From the NCBI GenBank assembly GCA_963922205.1, contig CAWUHX010000146.1, positions 744,001 through 808,000 on the forward strand: a stretch of 64,000 bases of DNA, written 5' to 3'. Positions 44,195 to 54,661 of this stretch are shown in pieces (position 1 is the first letter of the stretch; the number at the start of each line of letters is the position of its first letter). The position numbers and the translations under genes are program-made. The DNA comes from Romanomermis culicivorax (taxonomy: Eukaryota > Nematoda > Enoplea > Mermithida > Mermithidae). The notes beneath the pieces are model-generated. The model saw only the letters and a list, made by a program, of their open reading frames with translations. It ran no database searches and was not told the origin of the DNA.

Positions 44195-47100
44195 ATGTCT
44201 TATAATCTTAATTTTTTTTCTTTAAATGTTAAAACAATCAATTTGGAGACAAAACGGAAAACTATTTTTACACACTGCAAAAACTATGACGTAATTTTTC
44301 TTCAAGAGACACATACAGTTAAATCTATGGAAAATAGGTTAAATTTAGAATGGGGCTGTGGCTCAAACAAAATTTTGTTCTCGCATGGAGAAACAAACAG
44401 CAAGGGAGTCACGATTCTGTTTAATAATACTTTCTCACACACTATTACAAAAAGCTGTCTCGACAAAAAAGGCAGATACATTCTACTAGAGTTGAAACTT
44501 GATGACTCATCATTAATTATCATGAACGTCTATGCACCAGTTAATGAAAAAGATCAGCTGACTTTTTGGAACGAAATTTTTGAAAAACTGGGAAAATTCA
44601 ATGTGAATAATTTACCCACTATAATAGGAGGAGATTTCAATTTAACCTTAAACCCTAAACTGGATAAAACAAGTGGCAACTCAAACAGTAAAACCAGATC
44701 AACAGAAAACTTCCTGAATCACATTTCAAGCTATGACCTAGTGGACACCTTTAGATGTAAAAATCCATCAAAGAAAAGATACACCTGGTATCAACAAAAA
44801 TCAACTGTCGGCTGTAGACTAGATTACCTTTTTGCATCGGAGGAATTGATAAATGAAATCAGCAATTGTTACATGATAAGTGGCTTACCTACAGACCATA
44901 ATGGAATATATTTTAAACTGAGAGGTCAAAACTTTAAAAAAAGAGGACCAGGTTTCTGGCATTTCAATAACTCACTGGTTGAAGATGAAACCTACCAAAA
45001 ATTACTGAAAGAGACTGTAGAAGAAGCTACACAGGAAACTGCAAGACACTGCTTGGATGCAGCAAAGACATGGGAGTTAATAAAACATAGAATAAGAGCC
45101 AAAACTATAATATACTGTAAACAAATAGCAAAAGAACCTAGAAATCATGAATCGGACCTCAGGAAAGAATTCCAAGATATAGAAGAAAAAATAGACAAAA
45201 AAGAAGTTGATAGAGATGACCAGAGGTACAAACAATTGAGAATAGAACTAAATTTGATAATGGAAAAAAGGCAATCCTCTCTAGAAAAAACCAAAATCAG
45301 GTGGAATCTAATGGGTGAAAAACCCACAAAATATTTTCTGAATATGTAGAAAAGAAACAATAACAAGAAAAACATAAATGCTCTACGCAACCATCATGGC
45401 AATATAATTGAAAACCCAAAAGAAAAATCCGAAAATCTTTATAAATTTTATGAAAAATTATATGCCAAAAATAAAACAACTTACAGTAGTCCTGAACAAG
45501 AAAAGTATCTTGATGAGAATATTTCAGACCATCCAAAAATTTTGGAAAAACAAAAAGAAAACTTGGAAAAGGATATCTTGGAGACAGAATATTTGAATAC
45601 TTTAAGAACAATGAAAAATGGAAAGTCGCCAGGAGATGACAGACTTACGGTAGAATTTTACAAAAGTTTTTGGGGCATAGTGCAAATACCTCTAGTAAAC
45701 TGTCTAAATTACAATCTAGATAAGGGCATCATGTCCGATTCCCAAAGAAGAAGTATCATAACACTGATCCCCAAACCAGATAAAGATACTTTGGATCTAG
45801 CAAACTGGAGACCCATATCCTTGATAAATGTAGACTATAAAATACTAGCAAAAACACTTGCTACTCGTCTAAAATCACTGATTAAGCACATAATTAATGA
45901 AGATCAAAAAGGGTTCGTTCCAGATCAATATATAGGTGAAAACATACGGTATCTATTAGATATAATAGAACACTATGAATCAACAAATGGTTCAGGTTAC
46001 TTAGTATCCTTAGACATAGAAAAAGCGTTCGACTCTTTGGACAGAAATTTCATGATCACAGCTTTAAAAACGTTCAATATAGGAGATAATTTCTGCGCAT
46101 GGATCCAAACACTATACAATAAAGCAGAAGCAGTTGTCACAAACATGGGCTATTCCACAAAAAGATTCGAACTTCAAAGAGGAGTGAGACAGGGTTGTCC
46201 CATATCACCATATTTGTTTATTTGTGCCATAGAATGTATGGCAATAAACCTGAGAGAGTCAAAAGAATACATAGGTCTGCAAACGTATAATCTGGACAAG
46301 GTCTCAATGTATGCAGATGACACAGTTCTTCTTATAGAAAATGAGGCTGATCTTGAAAAAGCTCTTGAATGCATAGAAAACTTCTTGGGTGCATCAGGAC
46401 TCAGAATAAACCTGAAAAAAACACAGATTCTTGGACTTGGGGAAAACAAAAACAGGAAAGAAAAATTAGGAAATTGTCAAGTTATAAATACAATGAATAT
46501 ATTGGGAATATATTTTTCATATGATAAGCAGATCATGTATCAAAAGAATTTTGGTGAAAAAATAAAAAAAAGCAAAAAAGAGTGTGATACATGGATGAAC
46601 AGAGGTTTAACCTTTTATGGGAAAGTTATGATCTGGAATTATTTAATAATTTCAAAGCTAAACTACAGTATGATCAACCTACCCATTGTCTCAGAAACTA
46701 TCAAAACAATAAAAACAATTCAAATGAATTTTATATGGAACAATGCAAGACCAAAAATCAAGGCTGATGTTATGATCCAGGATTACCTCAATGGGGGAAT
46801 CAAAATGCCAGATATTAACATAATGGTAACTTTGTTTAAGGCAAAATGGCTAGCTCGACTTCTGAACTCACAAGGAAATTGGAGTGCCATAGGAACCCAT
46901 GAACTAAATAAAATCGGCGGGTTAAAAAATTTGATCCATTCAAACTTTTCTGTCAAACTTTTAAACCTTAAAGTATGAAATTTTTATGAACAAGTTTTAG
47001 AGACAGTGAAAAACATCCCAACAAATAATATTTATGAAATCATAACCCCTATGCAAGTAGTCTCTCAACAAATTAACAATAATAAATATATCATCAGTGA

Positions 47101-47938
47101 TAAGAAATCATTGTTTTTCTTAACACTACAAAATTCTGATTTTAATTATCTATTTGCATGGTTTGACACGGACTGGAAGATAAAACACCATGAAACATTA
47201 AAAGAAGAGGGTTGCAGAATTGACTGGTTTGACTATGTCAAAATAATACATTCAATCCTGAAACAATGGAAAACACTAGTAAAAAATTACAATATCAAAA
47301 AAGAAGAATTTGAATTCTTCCCACAAACACTGGACATTAATGAAGTTGAAAATGTAAAGAAATACATGAGAAATGCTAAGTTAGCTGTGCCAAAGGGGGA
47401 ACTGGCATGGAGAAACAAATTTCCATTTTTGGAAGAATCATGCATTGATACAGCATGGAAAGTATTACAAAACACTAAAATTGGGAACAAATACAAACAG
47501 TTTCAATTCCAAATTCTACATAACATTCTGATCACTAACTCACTGTTAAAAAAATATAAAATCGGAGAATCAGAGTTGTGCAACTACTGCAAAACTGAGG
47601 AAGAGAACATTTTACATATATTATGTGAATGTCAAGCAGTTCGTCTCTTCTGGATAGAAATAAAAGAAAGAATGATTGAGAAGTTAAACAGTGGGGGTCA
47701 ACTCAAAGACTGCGATATCATATTATGAACAAAATTTGAAGGAAATGTAACAAAACAAACTACAATATACGTAATACTACTGCTAGCAAAATTCTATGTA
47801 TACAAAACAAGAAGAAGTGAAAAAGTCCCAAGCTTTAAAGCTTTTCTCAATATTCTAAACTCTGAACTAAGAATCCTTAAGAAAACCTTAGATGACCCCA
47901 ACGTATGTGATATGATATCTCTCTACATCGATAAATAA
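44195..47938 (+). pseudogene. LINE ORF2: endonuclease, reverse transcriptase, CCHC; three in-frame stops
   Basis: One frame of 1247 codons plus a final TAA. The apurinic-like endonuclease is at residues about 5-245: SLNV, QETH, NVYAPV, GGDFN, RLDYLF and TDHNG are all present. The reverse transcriptase is at about 470-790: WRPISLINVDYKILAKTLA, QKGFVPDQ, SLDIEKAFDSLD, RQGCPISPYLF, the catalytic YADD (about 706-709) and GLRINLKKTQ. A C-terminal zinc motif CNYC...HILC is near 1129. Stops: TAG at 45347, TGA at 46976, TGA at 47726, all inside otherwise continuous frame. The start chosen is the first ATG of the open stretch. Domain order and the C-terminal motif fit the L1/Tx1 group. Inactive as it stands. 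Confidence 0.92.
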
Positions 47939-48009
47939 TGGTGCATGGCAAAAAACTGAGCCATGTACCTGCAGCAACATCATAATATTCAACATTCGTC
48001 ACTCTTTTG

Positions 48010-48093
48010 TCTCCGTTAATATTTTTTACACTTTTTTACACTTGTTTTTTACACTCCGTTAATATTTTTTACACTTTTTTACACTTGTTCTAT
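48010..48093 (+). repeat. Direct repeat in LINE 3' UTR
   Basis: TCCGTTAATATTTTTTACAC followed by TTTTTTACACTTG occurs twice, about 43 bp apart, just before the poly-T tract and AATAAA. Confidence 0.75.
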
Positions 48094-48115
48094 TTTGTGC
48101 GTTTTTTTGTTTCAT

Positions 48116-48121
48116 AATAAA
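48116..48121 (+). promoter_or_regulatory. AATAAA polyadenylation signal of the LINE
   Basis: Lies 17 bp before the (AAT)n tail. The same signal is at 59564-59569 in the other copy. Confidence 0.65.
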
Positions 48122-48346
48122 TTATAAAAAAAATAATAATAATACTTCTTTCGCTGTGGGGCTTAAATAATGGTCAGTGGTTGAGTCTCCGTCGGACCAT
48201 GCATGCAGTCAGTAAGGCTCTGCGCTCCATAAATATGACCCCAAATTCTTACAAGACACAGAACTTCAGAAGTAAATATGCATGAATATATGCTAGATGC
48301 CCGTTGTTCAATAATCTGGTATGAGTGCTTTGTGTGCTGATATAAC

Positions 48347-48627
48347 CATCCTGTAATTGGGGGGGCGGTAGATTCAGGGGTGGGACCCCCACCCCCAACT
48401 TGGTCGAACCCTACACCCAACCCCCCCCCCCCCCAAACTCGGAAAAATTGTAAAAAATGAGGAAAAAAGTGTTTTCTGGCCTTTTTGGGGGAAATTTTCG
48501 AAATTTTTTTGATCATTTTGGGGTTTTTTTTCGACCCCCCTCCCCCAAATTTTGGAAATGTTGGAACCCCAACCCCAAAATTTTGGGTTTACCCTCCCCC
48601 CAACTGGTCGAAGCTCTTATAGGTATG
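48347..48627 (-). mobile_element. Family B-like element in a double insertion
   Basis: Starts CATCCTGTAATTGGGG and ends CTCTTATAGGTATG. GATATAAC lies on both sides (48339-48346 and 48628-48635). It is larger than the other B copies (281 bp) because of longer C/G and T runs. The second GATATAAC is shared with the A element that follows. Confidence 0.88.
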
Positions 48628-48635
48628 GATATAAC

Positions 48636-49038
48636 CATACATGTAATGCGGGAAGTGCTATGGGAACCCCCCAGAAATCTTCGACCATATGGCTAGCTAT
48701 TGGGTGACCGCCCACCTCAGGATTTTCCAATCCTATGGCTAGCTATATAGTAGCCCTAGGAACCCCCATACTTTTGGTTTTTCCGACCGGAAAAATACTG
48801 AAAAATGTCAATTTTTGAACAAAAAATGGTCTAAAAGGTCAATTTCCTCCGTGCTTCGTGCCATAAATACTTTTTTTTAATCATTTTTTAGACAAAAAAT
48901 ACTATTTTTTGATCCATTTTTCGGACTTTTTTCGTGACAAAATCGAATTTTCAAAATTTTGGGAATTACTGACCCCTGGCCCAAAAAAGTGGCTCACCCC
49001 ACCCCCCCCCCAGACCTCGGGGCTCCGTTGCATGTATG
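48636..49038 (-). mobile_element. Family A copy A10 in the same target site
   Basis: Starts CATACATGTAATGCGGG and ends CCGTTGCATGTATG, with GATATAAC before (48628-48635) and after (49039-49046). Together with the B-like element the locus reads GATATAAC-B-GATATAAC-A-GATATAAC. Confidence 0.92.
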
Positions 49039-49255
49039 GATATAACTGTCAGATAAAAAGCAACTGAGCAACTACAGAGCCAAAAAACACATTCTCAAAG
49101 CTCGATTTTATATTTTTGTTACAAAAATGTTATTCTTATGCAAGTGTATTATGGTTACTGATAATTATTCAGTTATTTAATGAAAGAAGCACTTTTACTG
49201 TGTGAGACACTTAAGAGCTGAGCGAATTATGCATTCCCACCAATGTCTAACATAA

Positions 49256-49480
49256 AGGCCCTGTCATACTTCACCGTGGTACCACGGGGCGCCGCATCTC
49301 CTATTCATACAAGAAAGTGGCGACATCGTCTGGGAAGTATGAATAGATTTCTTCAATTTTTGTGGCGCTGTGTGGTGCCGCTCCCAAAGTTCAACTGAAA
49401 CGAAATTTTCGAACAACTCATGTGTTATAAAGCTGTAATATATTGTTGCTATAACATATTGATGCATACTATACATCTAT
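49256..49480 (+). repeat. Harbinger-type left end (AGGCCCTGTCATACTTCACC)
   Basis: Preceded by TAA. It matches the right terminus of 23751-24816 and continues with GGCGCCGC and TATTCATAC words. The partner end is not found nearby. A diverged end, AAGGCCGTGTCATACCTCAC, occurs at 50562. The minus-strand open frame here is a by-product. Confidence 0.6.
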
Positions 49481-49516
49481 ATATTAGACTTCAGTCATAT
49501 TTTTTACATGAATTGA

Positions 49517-49582
49517 GATTGAGAGGCATGATAAATTTATACCTGCCACTTTTCAGGTATAAATTTATCATGCCTCTCAATC
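49517..49582. ncRNA. Perfect 29-bp stem, 8-nt loop hairpin
   Basis: 49517-49545 (starting GATTGAGAGGCATGATAAAT) is the exact reverse complement of 49554-49582; the loop is CCACTTTT. The same hairpin occurs at 60969-61034 in the second copy. The size would suit a microRNA-like precursor or siRNA source, but perfect pairing also fits a young transposon hairpin. Typed as ncRNA for its fold only; expression is unknown. Confidence 0.45.
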
Positions 49583-50356
49583 ATACATACACAGCATAGA
49601 AATTCTGTGAGGAGCAGCTAGTACTGGGGGTGGGATAGAATTTTTCCATTCGTAATAACAAAAAGAAAGGTCTAACATCCAAGCAGCATGTTTTTCAACC
49701 TATATTAGCCAAATTGTGAAATTATTTGCTTGGACAGCATTTTTCTAAGTTTTAAGGCTACTTCTTTGAACCAAGTATGCTTTGTTTAGAGGGATTGTTT
49801 AACTATGGTATCATTTTCAATCTTATGACTTTCTCTTCTCTCTTGACCATTTTTTCATTCGTCGTCTTCTCTATTATTGTTGGGGGGATCAATACCCCCA
49901 ACCCCCTCCCCCACGTGGATGTATGCTACATTCCAAAAAAATTCATCATACATTCTGAAAAATTTATGATGGACAAGTTTTGGCCATGCACTCGGAAATT
50001 TTCCTAGGGAAGATTTTCCTGTAATTTTATCCCAGTGATATAATTAATGACGTTTTCACAAATATATTTTCAGGAGGATTGGAAATATGTATAATTCGTT
50101 TTTATAAAATGTTTATAAATTGAATAGTGGACAAGAAATGGACTGCCCCCAAAGTCCTTTAGACAAACTGTTTAGTATAGGATTTCTGGAGTAAAAAAAT
50201 TGGTGATGATTAGTTGAGCAGACTCCATAAATTATAGAAATAGAAAGTGATACTTGCTTTCCACTTTTTTATTCACAAGCATTTCCAGTAGGTTCTGTTG
50301 TGATTACAAAATTTACAATTGAGATATGAATGTGGAAAAATTATTAATATGTAAAA
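49583..50356. other. No gene recognised
   Basis: AT-rich. The 76-codon open frame at 49777-50007 crosses a C-rich patch and resembles no family I know. Confidence 0.4.
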
Positions 50357-50749
50357 TAGGTCTAGACACATTTTCCGTGGCCTGATGTTGTCTTAGCAAC
50401 AAGCCGAGTGCAATTAGCAGCTCCAAAAATGACAAAAAACAAGAGTGTTTGCAAAGTTTTCGAGAACCTTTTTATTCAGAGAACAAAACTTCAAAGTAAT
50501 AAAGCGGCGCCACATAGTACCACTTGTTAGTATGAATAGAAAAATCAAATTCAGTAGTTTTAAGGCCGTGTCATACCTCACCATGCAGTACTGTGTGGCA
50601 CCGCTCTTTTACTTTTGTATTTTGCTCTCTGAATAATAATGTTCTCAAAAAATTGCAAGCGCTCTTGTTTTTTATGGTTTTTGGAGCTGCTAATTGCACT
50701 TGGTTTATTGCTAAGACAACATCAGGCCCTGAAACGTGTTTACACCTAG
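50357..50749. repeat. Long imperfect palindrome, about 390 bp
   Basis: The left arm (GGCCTGATGTTGTCTTAGCA, GTGCAATTAGCAGCTCCAAA, AACAAGAGTGTTTGCAA, TTATTCAGAGA) is the reverse complement of the right arm with about 15-20% mismatches. The centre near 50555 carries Harbinger-type words (AAGGCCGTGTCATACC). This looks like two inverted copies of one element or a foldback derivative. Open frames on both strands are mirror images of each other. Confidence 0.75.
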
Positions 50750-50919
50750 TTCCCATATTTTTATATTTGAAAATGAGATGAGGGGTTAGAGATCCCTTGG
50801 ATGGTTACCTATCCTAGTCTGTGAGTCGCAGGGGCAGATGGTGTGGGCTAGGTAGGGGAATCCAATCCGATTTTTCTGCTTCAATTTATTCAGTTTGACT
50901 GAACATACCAGATTTATCA

Positions 50920-51420
50920 TCATAAATACTCACTCTGTCTTCTTTTTTGTCTTTCTTCTAAAATGTTATCACAAGTGCCACTAAGGAACAGTTTTGTCAA
51001 TGGTTTGATTGGGGCTATGGCTTTGAGCGGCAGTTTAACATTTTGGATTTTGATACAATTATCTCTGAAATTGACGATGGCATGGATGTCGGGGTGTGCT
51101 AAGAAATCAGTGCCGATAATATATTGATCATTGCTGTCATCTTCAAGGATTACACATTTGATCATATGCTTGCTGAAAGCGGATTCCATAGTGATGTCCA
51201 ATGGACCCTGGGTGATGATGATGGCACCATCAGTGACATTAATTTTTCCACAATGCAGTAGGGAGAGCAATTGTTTGTCCAAAGAATGCTTGACAAGGCC
51301 AGACGATAATACTAAACATTGGGCGCCAGTGTCCATAAGGGCATATGATTTGACACTGCCAGTCTCCACAGATATTCGGAAAGCATGGGAGGGGGCGTAA
51401 TTCTTGACAAAAGATTTCAT
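50920..51420 (-). CDS. Retropepsin-like aspartic protease ORF of a retroelement
   Basis: 166 residues. ALMDTGAQCLVLSSG (residues about 27-41) is the catalytic D-T-G-A loop of a retropepsin. QYIIGTDFLAHPDIHAIVNF (about 99-118) is the conserved strand pair before the C-terminus, usually written as ILGxDFL. A retropepsin works as a dimer to cut Gag-Pol. No RT or integrase follows downstream on this strand. Upstream, in other frames, lies a Gln/Pro/Ala-rich stretch and a CHIC..C zinc-knuckle-like run that may be gag remains. It could be an LTR-element remnant or an isolated domesticated protease; the frame is intact in both assembly copies. Confidence 0.6.
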   Translation of the reverse strand: MKSFVKNYAPSHAFRISVETGSVKSYALMDTGAQCLVLSSGLVKHSLDKQLLSLLHCGKINVTDGAIIITQGPLDITMESAFSKHMIKCVILEDDSNDQYIIGTDFLAHPDIHAIVNFRDNCIKIQNVKLPLKAIAPIKPLTKLFLSGTCDNILEERQKRRQSEYL

Positions 51421-51621
51421 TGTCGGCGTAAGGTTGCCAATTTGGCAAACAGAGGAGCATATGTGGCAAGGTCATTTGCGGATTGGGCTGTACCAGCCCA
51501 CAGGACGATCCTTGGGCTGACAATGGGAGCAGCCATAGCGACTTCTTTGGACAGCATAATCATATTGGCCATGGACGTCTGTTGACTGTAACCAGGTGCA
51601 TCCAAATCATTTCCCCTGGGG
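51421..51621 (-). pseudogene. Possible gag-like remnant upstream of the retropepsin
   Basis: The minus-strand frame from 51605 (DAPGYSQQTSMANMIMLSKE...) ends at 51417 and overlaps the retropepsin start in another frame, as expected for gag-pro frameshifting or decay. It has no clear domain. A family A insertion at 51622-52061 cuts it upstream. Confidence 0.35.
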
Positions 51622-52061
51622 CATACATGTAACTGAGCCCCGAGGTCTGGGGGGGGGGTTGGGCGACTTTTTTGGGGCTGGGGGTCAGTAATTCCCTAAA
51701 TTTTGGGGGGAGGGATCTCTCAAGGAAAAAAAATTCGATTTTTTTCCCGAAAAAAGTCCGAAAATAGTTCAAAGAAAAGTAATTTTTCCCTAAACAGACT
51801 GAATAAATGTATCCATGGTGCGAAGCGCGAAGAAAATTCACATTTTCTACCATTTTTTGTTCAAAAATTCACATTTTTAATCAAAAAATTCACATTTTTC
51901 AGTATTTTTCCAACCAAACGTATGGGGATCCTTATGGCTACCATATGGCTAGCCATTAAATTGGAAAATCCGGGGAGGCGGTCGCCCAATGGCTAGCCAT
52001 ATGGTCGACCATTTCTGGGGGGGTCCCATGGCACTTCCCCCCCCCCCCAATTACATGTATG
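51622..52061 (+). mobile_element. Family A copy A11
   Basis: Starts CATACATGTAACTGAGCCCC and ends AATTACATGTATG. The flanks CCTGGGG and CCTGGAGG are near-duplicates; the allele at 63074 keeps CCTGGGGG on the right, which supports a duplication of about 7-8 bp. Confidence 0.85.
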
Positions 52062-52104
52062 CCTGGAGGCGGCTGAACTCATGATAAACTTTAAGAATCA
52101 TTAT

Positions 52105-52520
52105 TATTTATTGTCAAGCTCAGGCGTGGCTTTTAGCATGTCTACCTCCACTCATCACTAGTTTTTAATAGTTTTCATTGTCTTAAACGTATTATTTCAT
52201 GTCTAATTGGCGATCTTCAATATTATATCATTATTTTTAATGAAGATCCCCCACTTTTCCTTCATACATTTCTCGAGAAATATCAACACATCAACTTGGT
52301 GCATTTTAGAAGGTTAATCTTTAAATTTTCTGGTGCTTCGCCCCGTCATAACTTTAATAATCATTAATATGTATTGCATAGCTCAGACGTAGCTTTCAGA
52401 ATGTCTACCTTCGCTCATCATTCAATGTATACTAGTTTTCATCATCCCAATTGTATTACTTCATGTTTTAAATCGTAATCTTCAATATTATCTTGACATT
52501 TGATGAAGATTCACAGTTTT
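52105..52520 (+). repeat. Two repeat D copies in tandem
   Basis: First copy 52105-52255 (GCTCAGGCGTGGCTTTTAGC, GTCTACCTCCACTCATCA). Second copy 52310-52520 (GCTCAGACGTAGCTTTCAGA, GTCTACCTTCGCTCATCA). Both end in CGTATTA-TTTCATGT and AATCTTCAATATTAT landmarks. Confidence 0.7.
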
Positions 52521-52539
52521 GCAAATGGGTCATGTACCA

Positions 52540-52639
52540 AAAAAAACCCTGTTTATGGTACAAAATTTTTCTTTGGCGTGCAAAACTTTTTTGGTGATTT
52601 TTTTGCACCATGCAAAAGAGCTAGTGCAAAAAAACACTG
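52540..52639. repeat. hAT-like end with GTGCAAAAAAACACTG
   Basis: Right terminus GTGCAAAAAAACACTG and TTTGGCGTGCAAAACTTTTT subterminal words, as in the element at 2169-2930. The left terminus was not found. Confidence 0.55.
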
Positions 52640-53096
52640 AGATGAATGGTGTAAGCCTTCTAAACATTATCATTATTGCAAGAAAAATAGTTACCTTGAT
52701 TATAGTATCTTCACAAGCGGTGCAAATAATTGGTTCCTCTTGAGCTGGGTCCACCACATCAGGGTCTCCAATCATGCTGGCCTCGAATATAGTTTTGAAT
52801 TTGTTTGGAAATCCATCGTAGGTGGTGGCAATGTGTTATTATTGGGGTCGATGTTGTATCATTTTGTTGGTTTCTTCGAGCATTTTGACATTTGAGCCAG
52901 ACACAATCCTCGATGTTGTGCGGTACAAGATTTGTGGGCCTTGCACCAAAGGTGAGACAGCTGATAATGCAGGAAGTGCGTGCAGTCTCTACTGGTGGAG
53001 CCCGTTGAATTGGCCGTGGTATTGATCACGGTGTTGTGAGCTGTTGCGGTGAGCTGTATCATGAGCATGGGGTTGGTTTTTGTATTGGGCAGTAGA
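52640..53096 (-). pseudogene. Possible retroelement coding remnant
   Basis: Less AT-rich than its flanks. Minus-strand frames read MIGDPDVVDPAQEEPIICTA and, in another frame, Cys/His-rich stretches such as HLWCKAHKSC. It could be the upstream part of the retropepsin element, separated from it by the A11 and D insertions. No domain can be assigned. Confidence 0.3.
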
Positions 53097-53460
53097 CAGG
53101 GTTTTTTTACATTACCCATTTGTACATGTACAAACAGTAGCCAATATTTCATTTGTACAATTTGTACATAGCAAAAATACGTAAAATAAAGTAACCTGTG
53201 TTCCTCTATGTCATGGCCAAAGGACTAATAACCAAATCAAGCGTAATTTTCAAATTTTATTTATAACTCAAAAAATGCCATTAATTCATTACAATTTATA
53301 AGAAATTGAAATTTTCGAGTTTCAATTCTAATTTACAACCATTGTGGAACATAATTTTGTAGAAAATCTATCCAATAGCATAATGACTTTGCATTAGATG
53401 ATAAATCGATGGTTAAGTCCTCTATGATGAGAAATGAAAGCTCAAAAAATACATCCATCT

Positions 53461-53640
53461 TTTAGGGATGGGCCGGATCGACTTTTTTGGCGACAGCGGA
53501 TCCGGATCGGGATCTTGGAAAATTATGGTTCAGCGGATCCGGATCGGATCCGGGATCAAAAAAAAAATTGGTTTCAGCGGATCCGGATCCGGATCTTGAG
53601 GAACAGATCCGCGTGGATCCGGATCTTTCAATAAGTATAT
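53461..53640 (+). repeat. GGATCCGGATC-rich repeat
   Basis: Begins TAGGGATGGGCCGGATCG and holds about eight GGATCCGGATC-like words separated by TTTTTGG/TTGG spacers. Similar fragments are at 23440-23533 and 24175-24249. The open frames on both strands (DPDR / GSGSDP repeats) are translations of the repeat. Confidence 0.65.
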
Positions 53641-53945
53641 GTACTATGTCTAATTTGTCTAAAATTGAGTTAAATGAATTTCTATTCATTGGTTGTCAAT
53701 AGATTAATAGATTATTAATGATTGAGGTGTTCGTTTATTGAAATAGTTCACATGTACTAATTGATAATTTTCATTCATTAAATTGTATTCATGTTTAGAT
53801 TAAATATTGGTTTCATCAGAAAAGAAATAAATATGAAATGGAAACTTTTTTCAGAAATTATGGATTTAAGTTTTTCCTTAACTAGCAGAGTGTGGGACTA
53901 CTTCACAGTGTCCCCAGATGATGAAGAAAAGGCAAAGTGCAATAA

Positions 53946-54045
53946 NNNNNNNNNNNNNNNNNNNNNNNNNNNNNNNNNNNNNNNNNNNNNNNNNNNNNNN
54001 NNNNNNNNNNNNNNNNNNNNNNNNNNNNNNNNNNNNNNNNNNNNN
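53946..54045. other. Assembly gap, 100 N
   Basis: Exactly 100 unknown bases, the conventional placeholder for a gap of unknown size. The two sides are not independently shown to be adjacent. Confidence 0.99.
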
Positions 54046-54087
54046 CACACTCTATCAGATTAAGCAGTGGTATCAACGCAGAGTACT
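54046..54087 (+). other. Library barcode and PCR adapter left in the assembly
   Basis: Reads CACACTCTATCAGAT, then T, then AAGCAGTGGTATCAACGCAG followed by AGTACT. The 26-base part (54062-54087) is the template-switch/PCR primer used in SMART cDNA kits and, as I recall, in the long-read ultra-low-input amplification protocol. The 15 bases before it match from memory a 16-base long-read barcode lacking its first base. This is synthetic sequence, not genome. Confidence 0.93.
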
Positions 54088-54661
54088 AGATAACATACCA
54101 CAAATATTAATGTGATGGTACACATTTGAGGCACCCTGTGTACAATGCTCATTTATGACTGCTTTATCTATTTACATAAATATTACAGAAAATGAGTGAA
54201 TTATATTTTTTATAGTATGTGATATTTAAATTGATACTTAAACCCATACACTTGATGTTTTATTCTTTCAAGCCAAAACTTAGCAGCATTGCAACTTAGC
54301 AGCATAGCAAAAATAATACTTCTTTGGGGTTGTTCTTTTGCAAGGCTGGTGAGCGGTTGTTTTTTAGATTTCTCTGTACTTTTTTTGTATGCTGCCTATG
54401 CTCACTGTTGTTTGTGCCTAGTCATTTGTATACATGTAGGGTCACTACAATAATCTATAAAAAATTTGCATTGTGCACATTGGCATCAGTTATTTTTTTG
54501 TGTGGCAAACCATTCCATAAACTAGACATTTTCGATAATACTGATATTATTGGCGGCAAACGTTATTTTTTCCACATTTCTTATGAACAATATTAGCAAT
54601 CATATATTTTGCTACCTGGAAAATTAGCAAATCGATCTATTTTATTTCATTTTACGACATT

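Larger units (their letters stand above)
42892..48137 (+). mobile_element. Full-length L1/Tx1-like LINE, copy 1
   Basis: 5.2-kb element between 14-bp duplications, starting GGGGTTGTTCTTTTGC and ending in an AATAAA signal and an (AAT)n tail. It has an ORF1 (43227-43700) and a single long ORF2 (44195-47938) with endonuclease, RT and a C-terminal CCHC motif. Five in-frame stops (two in ORF1, three in ORF2) make it inactive. There is no frameshift in this copy. Confidence 0.93.
42653..52555. repeat. Copy 1 of the 9.9-kb repeated segment
   Basis: Aligns end to end with 54088-64000 at an offset of 11435-11452 bp, with sparse substitutions and a few homopolymer length changes. It contains the LINE, the B/A double insertion, the hairpin, the palindrome and the retropepsin ORF. 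The repeat continues to the window end, so its full length is unknown. Confidence 0.95.

Noticed and set aside
44302..46449. Minus-strand open frames across the LINE
   Set aside because: They are shadows of ORF2 with no motifs of their own.
53434..53702. DPDR/GSGSDP repeat proteins on both strands
   Set aside because: These are translations of the GGATCCGGATC repeat in several frames.
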